Positions 8,989 to 18,594 of a DNA stretch of 64,000 bases are shown piece after piece. Every line of letters begins with the position of its first letter. Position 1 is the first letter of the stretch. The translations under genes and the position numbers were made by a program. The DNA comes from Gelidibacter japonicus (lineage in GTDB: Bacteria; Bacteroidota; Bacteroidia; Flavobacteriales; Flavobacteriaceae): assembly GCF_010725055.1 (NCBI RefSeq), contig NZ_BJKB01000002.1, forward strand, positions 1-64,000, in the 5' to 3' direction. A model generated the notes under the pieces. That model did not search any database, was not told the origin of the DNA, and saw nothing but the letters and a program-made list of their open reading frames with translations.

Positions 8989-9594
8989 ATGATTGTACTG
9001 ATAGCACCTCAAAAAGATATAGAAAACGAAACACCAATTCTGAATCAGTTATTCAAGGCTGGTTTAGAGTGTTATCATTTAAGTAAACCCCATAAAAACT
9101 ATCAAGAACATGCTACTTTTATAAATGAGATAGACACAACCTATCACCATAGAATTGTAGTCCACGATTTTCATGAATTGACGAATGACTTTGATTTACA
9201 AGGAATCCACTTCGAAGATGAAAAAAGAAGAAGATATATTGATGTGCCTACTCGCTATTTTAAAAACTTCCAGCTTTTCGGGAAAACCATCAGTTCTTCA
9301 TTTCATGAATTAAACGAATTAATAGATAACGACTTTGAATTTGATTACCATCTCTTAGGTCCAATATTTTCCTCAGGACATCAACCCAACTCTGAAAGAA
9401 GTCAAATCCAGGTCAGCGATGTCGATAAACTGATCTATGCCGTGGATGGTTTTGATACAAGCAACCTACAAAAAGCCTTCGATTTAGGATTCAAAGGCCT
9501 AACTTTAAGGGAAAGTGTATGGAATAGCACTGATCCGGTCAGGAATTTCAAGGACATGAAATCTATTCATGACGCCTTAATCAACGCACTTTAA
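8989..9594 (+). CDS. Thiamine-phosphate-synthase-like (ThiE/TenI family) protein
   Basis: A 201-aa TIM-barrel protein resembling ThiE/TenI. LGPIFSS (near 122) corresponds to the GPxFxT pyrophosphate-contact loop, and YAVDGFDTSNLQKAFDLGFKGLTLRESVW to the C-terminal phosphate-binding region. Both motifs are eroded compared with classical ThiE; the usual GGI is replaced by VDG. There is no TPP riboswitch-like structure and no neighbouring thi gene. It may be a TenI-like paralogue rather than the working thiamine-phosphate synthase. It is convergent with the TonB-dependent receptor, 15 bp away. Confidence 0.65.
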   Translation: MIVLIAPQKDIENETPILNQLFKAGLECYHLSKPHKNYQEHATFINEIDTTYHHRIVVHDFHELTNDFDLQGIHFEDEKRRRYIDVPTRYFKNFQLFGKTISSSFHELNELIDNDFEFDYHLLGPIFSSGHQPNSERSQIQVSDVDKLIYAVDGFDTSNLQKAFDLGFKGLTLRESVWNSTDPVRNFKDMKSIHDALINAL

Positions 9595-9609
9595 TCCAAA
9601 TTCAATTAA

Positions 9610-11763
9610 TCACAAATTATCCAATTGATTATCCGTGCCCTTATCGCTTATGGTCCAAAAGAAGCCCACAAAGAAGAACTGATCCGCCGCTGGCAGCAAG
9701 GCTCTTCTTGAATAAACACCATTTAGATCCGGCGTATTGGAATATTGATAGCCATTGACATTTTTAAAACCCAATACATTGTTTACAGAAAAATAAAGTA
9801 TCTTTTGCGGGCTCAATAAATACGCCCAATTGAGGCTCAGATTATTATAGGATTTCGTTTTGGCATTTAAAAATCCATCGATATTGGGATCCGTATAGTT
9901 TCTACCAGTAGCAAATGCATAACTGAAACCTACTTGACTTCTCCAATGGTCTATCCAATATTTGCCCACCACAGAAAGATTGTGGGTATTGACAAAACTC
10001 GGTTTTGCGGCATACGGATAATGTTTATAGTCTCTTTCCGTATCCAAAAAAGAATAACTTATCCAATAATCCACATTCTTGATATTTTTATTATCGCGCC
10101 AAAACAGGTCGATGCCTTTGGCATAACCACTACCTGAATTGTCAAAATTGGTAGCAAAATCGATAAACTCTGAATCGTATTTTACCAAGTGTCTGTAATC
10201 TTTGTAATAGGCCTCAGCTCTAAAAATACGTCCCTCAGCGTTGTATTGATAATTGAAGATATAATGAGTGGTATTTTGCGGTTGGAGTGCTTGATCAAGT
10301 TTCAAAATGTCATTGTTAGGATTTTGATAATAGTTACCATAAGCCAAAGACACCTGGCTTCTTTTTGATGTTTTATATGCTAAGGATAATCGCGGCGCAA
10401 TCTCAGAAGCTTTGAATAATTGATTATAATCCATTCTTAAACCGGCTTTCATGGCCAATTTTTTTGAGAAAATAACATCTGCTTCTGCGAAGACGGCCGC
10501 AATATCATTCATAAATCCGTAATGAATTGACGCTATCCTATCATCTTGATAGTTCTCATTAAAATGGGTTGAAAAATATTCGGCACCAAAATTTAATTTC
10601 AACCGATTGCTGAATCGGCGTTTCAATTTCAATTTGGCGTGGTACGAATTTTCAGTATCCTCAATATCTTTATCCATAATTCCAACATCTGTTTGGCCAT
10701 GTGTATAGCTCAAACCACCAAAAATGGACCATACATCGGTCAACATCCCTCGATAAGAACCATTGAAGTATAGATTCTTGTTGTTCAATTTAAAATGGAA
10801 GCCTTCGGCATAATTGATGTCCTCTTGGGTCAGTTCGAAATTGGAGGCATCAAAGGCCGTGTATAATTTTAACAGTCCACTATCAAAATGTCCTCTATAT
10901 ACAGCTTCACCAGATGCCGATTCAACAGGTTTTTCCCAGTCATTTCGATCAGGAAACAAAGCGTTATAGGGTGCCAAATTGATATAAGAGGCATTCACGC
11001 TCAGCGAGCTTTTTGCCCATTTTTGGGTATTGCCAAGCGTCCCCCCTAAAGTCATGAAGCCGATATCGGTTTTGTTCTGATCTGCTTCATCAATGGTATT
11101 GAGCAACAAGACGCTAGAGAGTGCCTGCCCATATTCAGCCGAATAACCACCAGTGGAAAATGTAATGCCATCAAACAAAAAAGGCGAATAGCGCCCGCGG
11201 GTCGGTATATTATTTGTTGTTGAGCCATATGGGGTAAACACCCTAATACCATCAATAAAAATCTGTGTTTCCTCGGCTTCCCCGCCACGTACAAATAAGC
11301 GTCCATCTTCCGCAACGGTTGTTGTTCCAGGCAAGGTTTGCAAGGCACCCACAAAATCTCCCAAGGCACTCGCAGTAGTCACCACATCCAGAGGTTTTAA
11401 TACAGAAACCTTACCGTTGTCACCAGCTTCAAAAGTGCCTGCTGAAAGCACTACGGCATCCAAGGTATTGACATCTTCACGAAGTTTAATGTGCAAATCC
11501 GTCATTGTTTTGACCTCAGCTCGTTTTTTAAAGGTTTCGAAGGAAAGAAAAGAAACCACGAGGGTTTGTGTCCCAGTTTCGCTCGTGGAAAAAGAAAATA
11601 CCCCGAAGGCATCTGTTGTGCCACCATCATAAGAGCCTTCGATATACACATTGGCTCCTTCAATAGCTACACCTTTTTGATCAGTAACTTTTCCAGAAAT
11701 TGTGGCTTGTCCAAAATTGTTTATAATTGTAAAAAAGAAGAAAAAAGAGATTAGTGTTTTCAT
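9610..11763 (-). CDS. TonB-dependent outer-membrane receptor
   Basis: A 717-aa receptor. The signal peptide begins MKTLISFFFFFTI; the frame extends seven codons further to 11784, but the ATG at 11763 gives a normal signal sequence. A carboxypeptidase-regulatory-like domain (about 25-100, ATISGKVTDQKGVAIEGANVYIEGS) precedes the plug domain (about 105-220, with LFVRGGEAEETQIFIDGIRV) and a long beta-barrel ending with an aromatic-rich strand (FFFVGFFWTIS) near the C-terminus. It lacks SusC length and a SusD partner, so it is a stand-alone TonB receptor. Its ligand cannot be inferred. It is divergent from the lysoplasmalogenase gene across 218 bp. Confidence 0.9.
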   Translation of the reverse strand: MKTLISFFFFFTIINNFGQATISGKVTDQKGVAIEGANVYIEGSYDGGTTDAFGVFSFSTSETGTQTLVVSFLSFETFKKRAEVKTMTDLHIKLREDVNTLDAVVLSAGTFEAGDNGKVSVLKPLDVVTTASALGDFVGALQTLPGTTTVAEDGRLFVRGGEAEETQIFIDGIRVFTPYGSTTNNIPTRGRYSPFLFDGITFSTGGYSAEYGQALSSVLLLNTIDEADQNKTDIGFMTLGGTLGNTQKWAKSSLSVNASYINLAPYNALFPDRNDWEKPVESASGEAVYRGHFDSGLLKLYTAFDASNFELTQEDINYAEGFHFKLNNKNLYFNGSYRGMLTDVWSIFGGLSYTHGQTDVGIMDKDIEDTENSYHAKLKLKRRFSNRLKLNFGAEYFSTHFNENYQDDRIASIHYGFMNDIAAVFAEADVIFSKKLAMKAGLRMDYNQLFKASEIAPRLSLAYKTSKRSQVSLAYGNYYQNPNNDILKLDQALQPQNTTHYIFNYQYNAEGRIFRAEAYYKDYRHLVKYDSEFIDFATNFDNSGSGYAKGIDLFWRDNKNIKNVDYWISYSFLDTERDYKHYPYAAKPSFVNTHNLSVVGKYWIDHWRSQVGFSYAFATGRNYTDPNIDGFLNAKTKSYNNLSLNWAYLLSPQKILYFSVNNVLGFKNVNGYQYSNTPDLNGVYSRRALLPAADQFFFVGFFWTISDKGTDNQLDNL

Positions 11764-11981
11764 AATATTCGTTGTCGTACCCAAGTGTGCCTTTTCCTGT
11801 CCGAATGAATCCGTTTTGGAGGTTGGTACGTGCGGGTTGGTTGATGGTACAAATGTGGATTAAATCAAACGGATTGGAAATTCCTTAGTTCCGAACTGTC
11901 ATAATTTAAGGACGAATTGACTTTTTGATTATGAAGTTGATATTTCCGTCATTTTAGTATCTTAGGTGCAAAATCCAACCG

Positions 11982-12650
11982 ATGCTGACCAAAACCGAAC
12001 AACAATTTACCATTCTGTTTATCCTGCTTCTTATTGCAGAGCTCATCTGCGGCAGCGTCGAAAGTTTGTCAGCATGGCACTATTTTACAAAACCTTCTTT
12101 GCTCACTGCTTTAATTGTCTATTTCTATTTCAACAGTAATAAACTCACCCCGAAAACTAAAGTCATGACCTTAATAGCACTTGTCTTTTCCTTAATGGGC
12201 GATGTGTTTCTAATGTTCGTTGACCTGTCGCCAAAATTTTTCATGTTCGGATTGGCGTCCTTTTTATTGGCGCACGTGTTTTATATCGTGGTATTTTGGA
12301 CGCGAAGAAATTCGAAAATCAAACCCATAGGTTTAATTGTGGTTTTGATAATGTATGCGATCGGACTTTTTTATCTGCTCAAAAATAGCTTGGGTGAGAT
12401 GTTGATTCCGGTCATTTTTTATATCATTGTTATTTTATTGATGGCCATTATGGCATTTTTAAGACAAGTAAAAGTTTCAAAAATAAGTTTCGTTTTGGTG
12501 TTTTTAGGTGCTATATTGTTCGTGATTTCTGATAGCATTTTAGCTTTGAATAAATTTTACATGCCCTTAAGTTTTTCGAGCATCAGCATCATGTTTTCTT
12601 ACGCTTTGGCTCAGTTCTTTATCGTTATGGGACTCCTAAAACAATCATAG
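11982..12650 (+). CDS. Lysoplasmalogenase (YhhN/TMEM86 family)
   Basis: A 222-aa integral membrane protein with about seven or eight hydrophobic helices. The family pattern is seen in FTKPSLLTALIVYFYF (TKP motif), FSLMGDVFLMF (about 71-81; the GD pair is thought to be active-site), LAHVFYIVVF and DSILALNKF. Members cleave the vinyl-ether bond of lysoplasmalogens or have related lipid functions. It is monocistronic. Confidence 0.85.
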   Translation: MLTKTEQQFTILFILLLIAELICGSVESLSAWHYFTKPSLLTALIVYFYFNSNKLTPKTKVMTLIALVFSLMGDVFLMFVDLSPKFFMFGLASFLLAHVFYIVVFWTRRNSKIKPIGLIVVLIMYAIGLFYLLKNSLGEMLIPVIFYIIVILLMAIMAFLRQVKVSKISFVLVFLGAILFVISDSILALNKFYMPLSFSSISIMFSYALAQFFIVMGLLKQS

Positions 12651-12818
12651 GCATACTCTATAGTTATAAATCAATGATCTATAAATCAGCTTTTAACGCA
12701 CTCAAATATAAAGTCATTATTTAACACTAAATACGGTCTATTGTTTTTTAGAAATAACTTCCATTTTTTGTAACAATCGCCATCTTTTCTCTACTAACAC
12801 TGTAACTAACCACCAGAT

Positions 12819-13313
12819 TTGGACAAAGAATTAGAACATAGTTTTGTCGCGTTGCTTGAGGAGCATCAAAACATTGTGCACAAAGTTTGTAGGCTTTATA
12901 CAAACCATCGGGAAGCACACAATGATTTGTTTCAGGAGATCACCATTCAGCTATGGAAAGCCTATCCTAAGTTTCGCGGCGATGCAAAATTCAGCACCTG
13001 GATGTATCGTGTTGGCTTAAATACAGCCATCACCTTATACCGAAAATCTAAGCGCACGGTCAATACGTACGAACTGGAAACGTTTCAGTTTAAGATCAAG
13101 GCGGAAGAATATGATGACACTGAGGAGCAACAATTGAAATTACTTTATCAAGCCGTCCATCAATTGAATGATATCGAAAAAGCGCTTGTCTTTCTTTATT
13201 TGGAAGAGAAGGATTACCGGGAAATTAGTGAAACCTTAGGAATTAGTGAGGTCAATGCACGAGTGAAGATGAATAGGATTAAAAACAAACTAAAAACAAT
13301 ACTTAATCCGTAA
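12819..13313 (+). CDS. ECF-type RNA polymerase sigma factor
   Basis: A 164-aa sigma-70 family regulator. Region 2 is visible in HNDLFQEITIQLWKAYPKFRGDAKFSTWMYRVGLNTAI, and region 4 in LEEKDYREISETLGISEVNARVKMNRIKNKLK, the helix-turn-helix that reads the -35 element. The start is a TTG at 12819, accepted because no suitable ATG lies nearby and the N-terminus matches close relatives from memory. The next gene begins 4 bp after the stop and encodes a membrane protein that may be its partner. Confidence 0.88.
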   Translation: MDKELEHSFVALLEEHQNIVHKVCRLYTNHREAHNDLFQEITIQLWKAYPKFRGDAKFSTWMYRVGLNTAITLYRKSKRTVNTYELETFQFKIKAEEYDDTEEQQLKLLYQAVHQLNDIEKALVFLYLEEKDYREISETLGISEVNARVKMNRIKNKLKTILNP

Positions 13314-13317
13314 TTAT

Positions 13318-13965
13318 ATGGATGAATTAGAACTATTAAAAAAACATTGGAAACAGCAGGATACCGAGTACCCTCATGTTTCGGCCAATGATATTTATAA
13401 AATGATCTTAAAACGATCATCTTCAATTGTCAAATGGATCTTCATCATCAGTCTCTTGGAGTTTGCCCTCTGGACAGGTCTCTCCTTCTTTTTAAAGGAC
13501 ACGAAGAACGCCCAACATTTTGATAAAATGGACTCTGACTACTTACTTATACCCTTAACGGTTATAGGGTACGTAATCTTAGCGTATTTTTTCTATTTAT
13601 TTTACAAAAACTTCAGACGTATTTCGGTAACTGACAGCGCCAAAATACTCATGGAGAATATCCTAAGAACACGAAGAACGGTTAAAAACTATGTGATTTT
13701 TAATTTAGTATTTATGGTCGTGTCCGCCATGGTAGTATTATATATTGAATTTGACCAAGACACAGCCTTGATCCAAAAAACGCAAGCTGCGGCTGCCAAT
13801 GGTGAAGTCTTTATGTTCTACGCAAAAACTATATTGATTGTGGCTGGAGTTCTTGCTGTTTTTGTTGGCATATTGCTATTCTTCTATTGGCTGATCTACG
13901 GCTTGTTGTTAAGAAAACTCAACAGGAATTATAGAGAGTTGAAAAAACTGGAGATGGAGTCCTAA
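13318..13965 (+). CDS. Four-TM membrane protein, possible anti-sigma partner
   Basis: A 215-aa protein with four predicted transmembrane helices (about 38-60, 75-98, 124-147, 170-198). A cytoplasmic N-terminus (MDELELLKKHWKQQ) resembles the start of proteins encoded just after ECF sigma factors in Flavobacteria. No zinc-binding anti-sigma motif (HxxxCxxC) is present. The 4-bp gap implies translational coupling with the sigma factor, so a role in sensing or holding it is plausible but inferred from position only. Confidence 0.7.
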   Translation: MDELELLKKHWKQQDTEYPHVSANDIYKMILKRSSSIVKWIFIISLLEFALWTGLSFFLKDTKNAQHFDKMDSDYLLIPLTVIGYVILAYFFYLFYKNFRRISVTDSAKILMENILRTRRTVKNYVIFNLVFMVVSAMVVLYIEFDQDTALIQKTQAAAANGEVFMFYAKTILIVAGVLAVFVGILLFFYWLIYGLLLRKLNRNYRELKKLEMES

Positions 13966-13975
13966 TTCTTGATTT

Positions 13976-14785
13976 TTAATCTGGCACTCTCCATTTTCTT
14001 AGCTTGTGGAGTTCTTCTTGCGCCATAATTTCTTCCTGCGGAATGACTTTCAGAAACGACGGATGTTGCTCAATGGCATATTCTATCTTCTCAACAATCT
14101 GATCAATAGTTTCATTTTCATAATCGATGTCCAATGGTTTTTTAATTTCCATGGACTGAAGTATGTTTTTCTTCTTGATGCGGATGCCCTTTTTATCAAA
14201 GGAACGTCTAAAACCGTCAATAACTATAGGAACAACAATAGGTTTATAACGTTTGATGATGTGTGCCGTTCCCTTTCTGATGGGTTTAAAAGGCGTCGTT
14301 GTACCTTGTGGAAAAGTAATTACCCAACCATCATCCAGGGCCTTGGAAATTGCCGTAATATCACTCATTTTAACCTGACGGTTGATTTCCTTTCCTTCTG
14401 ATCTCCAGGTACGTTCGATGCTGATGGACCCCACATAGGCCAATATTTTTGGCAGGAGGCCATCCTTCATCGTCTCTTTGGCCGCAACATAGTATATGTT
14501 CAGTTTTGGATTCCACAGATAGCCAATATTTTTGATATTATCGTCCCGATTGCTCAAACTCGCATTGAATACATGAAACATGGCCACCACATCGGCAAAA
14601 TAGGTTTGATGATTGGAAATGAACAAAACATTGGTGTCCGGTAGGTTTTTGATGACCTCAGAACCTTCAATTTGTAACTCGTTAAACCCTCTAAAACGTC
14701 TGTGGGTCATCGCACCGAGGATGCGAATGAGCCATTTTTTTACAAAAAGTATATGTCCAAAAGGGTTTCTTTTAAATAATCCCAT
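13976..14785 (-). CDS. 1-acyl-sn-glycerol-3-phosphate acyltransferase-like protein
   Basis: A 269-aa PlsC-domain protein. The acyl-transfer motif is ISNHQTYFAD (His-X5-Asp, near residue 58). The glycerol-phosphate-binding region is TFPQGTTTPF, where FPEGT is usual, so Glu is replaced by Gln, and there is a KGTAHI segment near 168. It is likely a phospholipid-synthesis or remodelling enzyme. The Gln substitution is worth noting but is compatible with activity in some relatives. It is convergent with the membrane protein, 10 bp away. Confidence 0.8.
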   Translation of the reverse strand: MGLFKRNPFGHILFVKKWLIRILGAMTHRRFRGFNELQIEGSEVIKNLPDTNVLFISNHQTYFADVVAMFHVFNASLSNRDDNIKNIGYLWNPKLNIYYVAAKETMKDGLLPKILAYVGSISIERTWRSEGKEINRQVKMSDITAISKALDDGWVITFPQGTTTPFKPIRKGTAHIIKRYKPIVVPIVIDGFRRSFDKKGIRIKKKNILQSMEIKKPLDIDYENETIDQIVEKIEYAIEQHPSFLKVIPQEEIMAQEELHKLRKWRVPD

Positions 14786-14870
14786 TATTTTTATTTACGA
14801 TTATGAAATTGTATTCGTGATGACTGTATCTCAACCTTCCTCAGATAACAAATTTAACAAAATCCACATC

Positions 14871-15512
14871 TTAGAGCACATTTTTTAACAAGTCTTTTAT
14901 TTCACTGAGCATCATGGCAGTTGCGCCCCAAACCGTGTGTCCGTTCAATTTAAAAACCGGCACCTCCACCTCTTTTCCCAACGAAGTCATGAGCATTTGT
15001 GAACTCACGTGGGCATCGTTCATAAAATCGTTTAAAGTAACCTCAATCAAGTCTTCCACTTCATCATCCTGTTTCAAAAACCGAGGCGTCTTGAGGGTCA
15101 CTCCAAAAAAAGGATACACCGTAAAATTACTTGGCGGAATATAGAGATCAGTCAACGCCCTTATAACCTTTATATCATTAATGGGCACACCTACTTCCTC
15201 AAAAGTCTCTCTGAGCGCTGCATATTCCAAAGAAGGATCTTCAGGCTCCAGTTTCCCTCCCGGAAAGCCCACTTGAGCGGAATGCACGCCTTTATAGGTC
15301 TTTCTCAAAATCAAGATCAGCATTGTGGTATTGTCGTGATCAGGATAGAACAAAGCCATAACACTCGCCTTCCGAGAATATTTCCTGAGCTCTCTTTGCT
15401 TCTCAATCAGTTCATTACGGTATTTAGGCGACATTTTCATTTGCGAAGCATGCCCCGGAAGTGGAATATGTTTTATTTTTGAGATAGATTTTAAAAATAT
15501 ATCAAAATTCAT
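14871..15512 (-). CDS. CoA pyrophosphatase (Nudix hydrolase, NudL-like)
   Basis: A 213-aa Nudix protein. Residues 81-109 carry the extended Nudix box with GGKLEPED and RETFEEVGV. The longer spacing between its halves is characteristic of the CoA/peroxisomal NUDT7/NudL group that splits CoA into phosphopantetheine and 3',5'-ADP. The start ATG is only 6 bp from the start ATG of the divergent cyclophilin gene, so at least one promoter must lie inside the neighbour's coding sequence, or a downstream start is used. Confidence 0.88.
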   Translation of the reverse strand: MNFDIFLKSISKIKHIPLPGHASQMKMSPKYRNELIEKQRELRKYSRKASVMALFYPDHDNTTMLILILRKTYKGVHSAQVGFPGGKLEPEDPSLEYAALRETFEEVGVPINDIKVIRALTDLYIPPSNFTVYPFFGVTLKTPRFLKQDDEVEDLIEVTLNDFMNDAHVSSQMLMTSLGKEVEVPVFKLNGHTVWGATAMMLSEIKDLLKNVL

Positions 15513-15518
15513 TGAGGT

Positions 15519-16226
15519 ATGAGAATTTTAATGTTCATAGGCGTATTGTTCATCTTGGTTAATTGTGAAGATAAACAATCCCGTCAAAAAAATAGTCATC
15601 CAATTGTAGATTCTCTGTCTTCCAAAGACATTCCGGTCAAAAAAAGCACAACTGCAGAAAAGCAGCGCAAATTCCCAAAACTCACTGATAAAAATGCGAT
15701 GGAATTTTTTCTCGAGTACGAAAAGGAAAACAAGGAAAACAAAGTTCGCATTACAACTGACTTTGGAACGATAGATATTTTGCTCTTTAATGAAACCAAA
15801 TTCCATCGTGCCAATTTCATCTTTTTAACCAAGCAGAAATATTTTGACAACACCCAGTTTTATCGTGTTGTTAAGAACTTTGTCATTCAAGCGGGCAATA
15901 GCGACGATATAGCCATTGCCGAAAAACGTCGGAAAATTGGTCAATATCTTTTGCCTCCAGACACCAATCGGGGCTATGTTCATGATAGGGGCGTCATCAG
16001 CATGCCGAGTAGTGAGATTGAAAACGCTTATAAAATGGCCTCACCGTATCAGTTTTTTATAGTACAACAACAAGGTGGTGCACACCATTTAGATGGCGAT
16101 TATACTGTTTTTGGAAGAGTAATTGATGGCATGGACGTCGTAGATACTATTGCCGCTCAAGAAACTGATGATTCAGAATGGCCATTACGTAACATCTACA
16201 TCCAAAAAGTGGAAATTATCAATTAA
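15519..16226 (+). CDS. Cyclophilin-type peptidyl-prolyl isomerase, lipoprotein
   Basis: A 235-aa envelope protein. A short hydrophobic N-terminus ends at a lipobox-like LVNC (Cys16). A linker (about 17-70) precedes a cyclophilin domain with HRANFIFLTKQKYFDNTQFYRVVKNFVIQAGN, YQFFIVQQ and YTVFGRVIDGMDVVDTIA. It should speed proline cis-trans isomerisation during folding of exported proteins. An alternative ATG at 15531 would shorten the signal sequence to an unlikely length. Confidence 0.88.
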   Translation: MRILMFIGVLFILVNCEDKQSRQKNSHPIVDSLSSKDIPVKKSTTAEKQRKFPKLTDKNAMEFFLEYEKENKENKVRITTDFGTIDILLFNETKFHRANFIFLTKQKYFDNTQFYRVVKNFVIQAGNSDDIAIAEKRRKIGQYLLPPDTNRGYVHDRGVISMPSSEIENAYKMASPYQFFIVQQQGGAHHLDGDYTVFGRVIDGMDVVDTIAAQETDDSEWPLRNIYIQKVEIIN

Positions 16227-16287
16227 TTAAGAAAATTGAGTCTTTAATTCGATATCTTGGAAACTTTAAAAATTAACACTAAAACCA

Positions 16288-18444
16288 ATGACAAAACACA
16301 ACCTTAAACACATTAAAACCTTAGGTTTATGTGTCCTGATTGCCTTTACAAGTTGTAAGGACGATGAAAAAAAAGAAACCGATATGGCTCATACCGACAA
16401 TATCCTTTTACAAGAATGGACGGGCCCTTATGATGGTGTCCCTGCTTTTGACAAAATGAACGTCAAAGATGTCAAGGAAGCTGTCGAAAAAGGCATGGAA
16501 CTCGGTTTGGAGGATATTGAAAATATAGCCAACAACCCTGAGCCCCCAACTTTTGAAAATACCATAGTTGAAATGGAACGCTCTGCAAAGGAGCTAACTC
16601 GTGTTTTTACATACTACGGTATTCTGAGCAGCAATATGTCATCTCCTGAATTTCGGGAAATCCAAACAGAACTGGCACCCAAACTTTCCGAATACAATTC
16701 TAAAATATCTCAAAACGAGAAACTATTCGAAAGAATTAAGGCCGTTTACGATGCTTCACAAACCACGCCATTAGAAGCTGATCAACAGCGTGTGATCGAT
16801 TTGACCTACAAGAGTTTCGAAATGAACGGGGCTAATTTGGACGCAGAGAAAAAGAAGCGTTATGCCGAGATCAATAAAGAGTTGTCTTCCCTTTATACAA
16901 AGTTCTCGAACAACGTTTTACATGATGAAGAAAACTATGTCACCTATTTGAACGAGGACCAATTGGGTGGACTTTCTGAATCTTTTATCAAGTCGGCTGC
17001 TAAGATTGCCTCCGACAAAGGTCAAGAAGGAAAATATGCCATTACCAATACACGGTCGTCAATAGATCCTTTTTTGACCTATTCAACAGAACGTGAATTG
17101 CGCAAACAGGTGTGGTCCAATTATTATTCCCGTGGTGATAATGGGGATGAATTTGACAACAAGGATTTGATTGCAAAAATCTTACAACTCCGAAAGGAAC
17201 GAGTAGGATTGATGGGCTACGATAATTATGCCGAATGGCGCTTACAGGACCGGATGGCAAAAACCCCAGAAAACGCCATGAATTTGATGATGGCGGTATG
17301 GCCAGCTGCGATTGCAAGGGTAAAAGAAGAAGTAGCCGATATGCAAGCTGTGGCCAATGAACTTGGTGACAAAATTACCATTGAACCTTGGGACTACAGA
17401 TACTATGCTGAAAAGGTTCGTCAAAAGAAATACGATTTGGATAGTGAAGAGGTAAAACAATATCTACAACTTGATAAGTTGACCCAAGCTTTGTTTTATA
17501 CGGCTGACCGTTTGTTCAATTATAAATTCACACCAGTTCCGGAAGGTAGTGTACCCGTTTTTCACGAGGATGTGAAAGTTTGGGATGTGACCGACAAGGA
17601 TTCTGGAAAACATATTGGTTTATGGTATTTAGATCCTTTTGCACGCGAAGGAAAACGCTCTGGTGCCTGGGCAACTACTTACCGAAGTCATACAACCTAT
17701 GACGGTGAAGAAACTGTATTGGCATCCAACAATTCCAATTTCGTAAAACCAGCTCCTGGCGAGCCAGTGTTAGTGTCTTGGGATGATGCGACTACATTTT
17801 TCCACGAATTTGGACATGCCTTACATTTCTTCTCTTCCAACGTTAGATATCCAACCCTAAATGGTGGTGTTAGAGATTATACCGAATTTCAATCGCAATT
17901 GTTAGAGCGCTGGTTATCTACAGATGAAGTGATCAATCAATTCTTGGTGCATTACAAAACTGGTGAACCGATTCCTGCTGCATTGGTTGAAAAGATCAAA
18001 AATGCAGCCACATTCAATCAAGGCTTTGGAACTACCGAATATTTGGCTTCAGCTTTAATCGACATGAAATTGCATTTGGCTGATCCAGAAAATATTGATA
18101 TCGCTAAATTTGAGCGTGAGACTTTAAATGAATTAGGCATGCCAAAAGAATTGGTCATGCGACATAGAACACCACACTTCGGACATGTGTTTTCAGGTGA
18201 GGGTTACGCCACAGCTTATTATGGCTATATGTGGGCAGATGTATTGACCGCTGATGCTTCTGAAGCGTTTAGAGATGCCCCAGGAGGATTTTATGATAAA
18301 GAACTTTCTGAAAAATTGGTGAAGTATTTATTTGCACCAAGAAACTCCATCGATCCTGCAGAAGCCTACCGCTTATTTAGAGGCCGTGATGCGAAGATCG
18401 AAGCATTGATGAGAGACAGGGGTTTCCCAGTTCCGAAGAGTTAA
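16288..18444 (+). CDS. dcp: M3 family metallopeptidase (peptidyl-dipeptidase Dcp-like)
   Basis: A 718-aa zinc peptidase. The N-terminus is a lipoprotein signal (LCVLIAFTSC, Cys24), implying an envelope location. The M3 active site is FHEFGHALHF, with HEFGH at 506-510 and the third ligand in TEFQSQLLERW some 25 residues later. Length and sequence fit peptidyl-dipeptidases (oligopeptide trimming) rather than the shorter oligopeptidase F group. A good intrinsic terminator follows 26 bp after the stop. Confidence 0.9.
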   Translation: MTKHNLKHIKTLGLCVLIAFTSCKDDEKKETDMAHTDNILLQEWTGPYDGVPAFDKMNVKDVKEAVEKGMELGLEDIENIANNPEPPTFENTIVEMERSAKELTRVFTYYGILSSNMSSPEFREIQTELAPKLSEYNSKISQNEKLFERIKAVYDASQTTPLEADQQRVIDLTYKSFEMNGANLDAEKKKRYAEINKELSSLYTKFSNNVLHDEENYVTYLNEDQLGGLSESFIKSAAKIASDKGQEGKYAITNTRSSIDPFLTYSTERELRKQVWSNYYSRGDNGDEFDNKDLIAKILQLRKERVGLMGYDNYAEWRLQDRMAKTPENAMNLMMAVWPAAIARVKEEVADMQAVANELGDKITIEPWDYRYYAEKVRQKKYDLDSEEVKQYLQLDKLTQALFYTADRLFNYKFTPVPEGSVPVFHEDVKVWDVTDKDSGKHIGLWYLDPFAREGKRSGAWATTYRSHTTYDGEETVLASNNSNFVKPAPGEPVLVSWDDATTFFHEFGHALHFFSSNVRYPTLNGGVRDYTEFQSQLLERWLSTDEVINQFLVHYKTGEPIPAALVEKIKNAATFNQGFGTTEYLASALIDMKLHLADPENIDIAKFERETLNELGMPKELVMRHRTPHFGHVFSGEGYATAYYGYMWADVLTADASEAFRDAPGGFYDKELSEKLVKYLFAPRNSIDPAEAYRLFRGRDAKIEALMRDRGFPVPKS

Positions 18445-18469
18445 TTAAAGAATTTCTTAAACTATTGAA

Positions 18470-18497
18470 AGCCGCGTTTTGAACGTGGCTTTTTTTA
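18470..18497 (+). terminator. Intrinsic terminator after M3 peptidase
   Basis: AGCCGCGTT (18470-18478) pairs with AACGTGGCT (18482-18490) through a G-U pair, and the stem is followed by seven T residues. It sits directly after the M3 peptidase gene. Confidence 0.85.
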
Positions 18498-18594
18498 TTT
18501 AAAAGATTAGCAAATTAAGAGCGACCTAAAACTTTACAAAGCCATTGAAATGTAGGGGCAAAATTCATTTACTTGTACGTATAGCTTTCATAAG

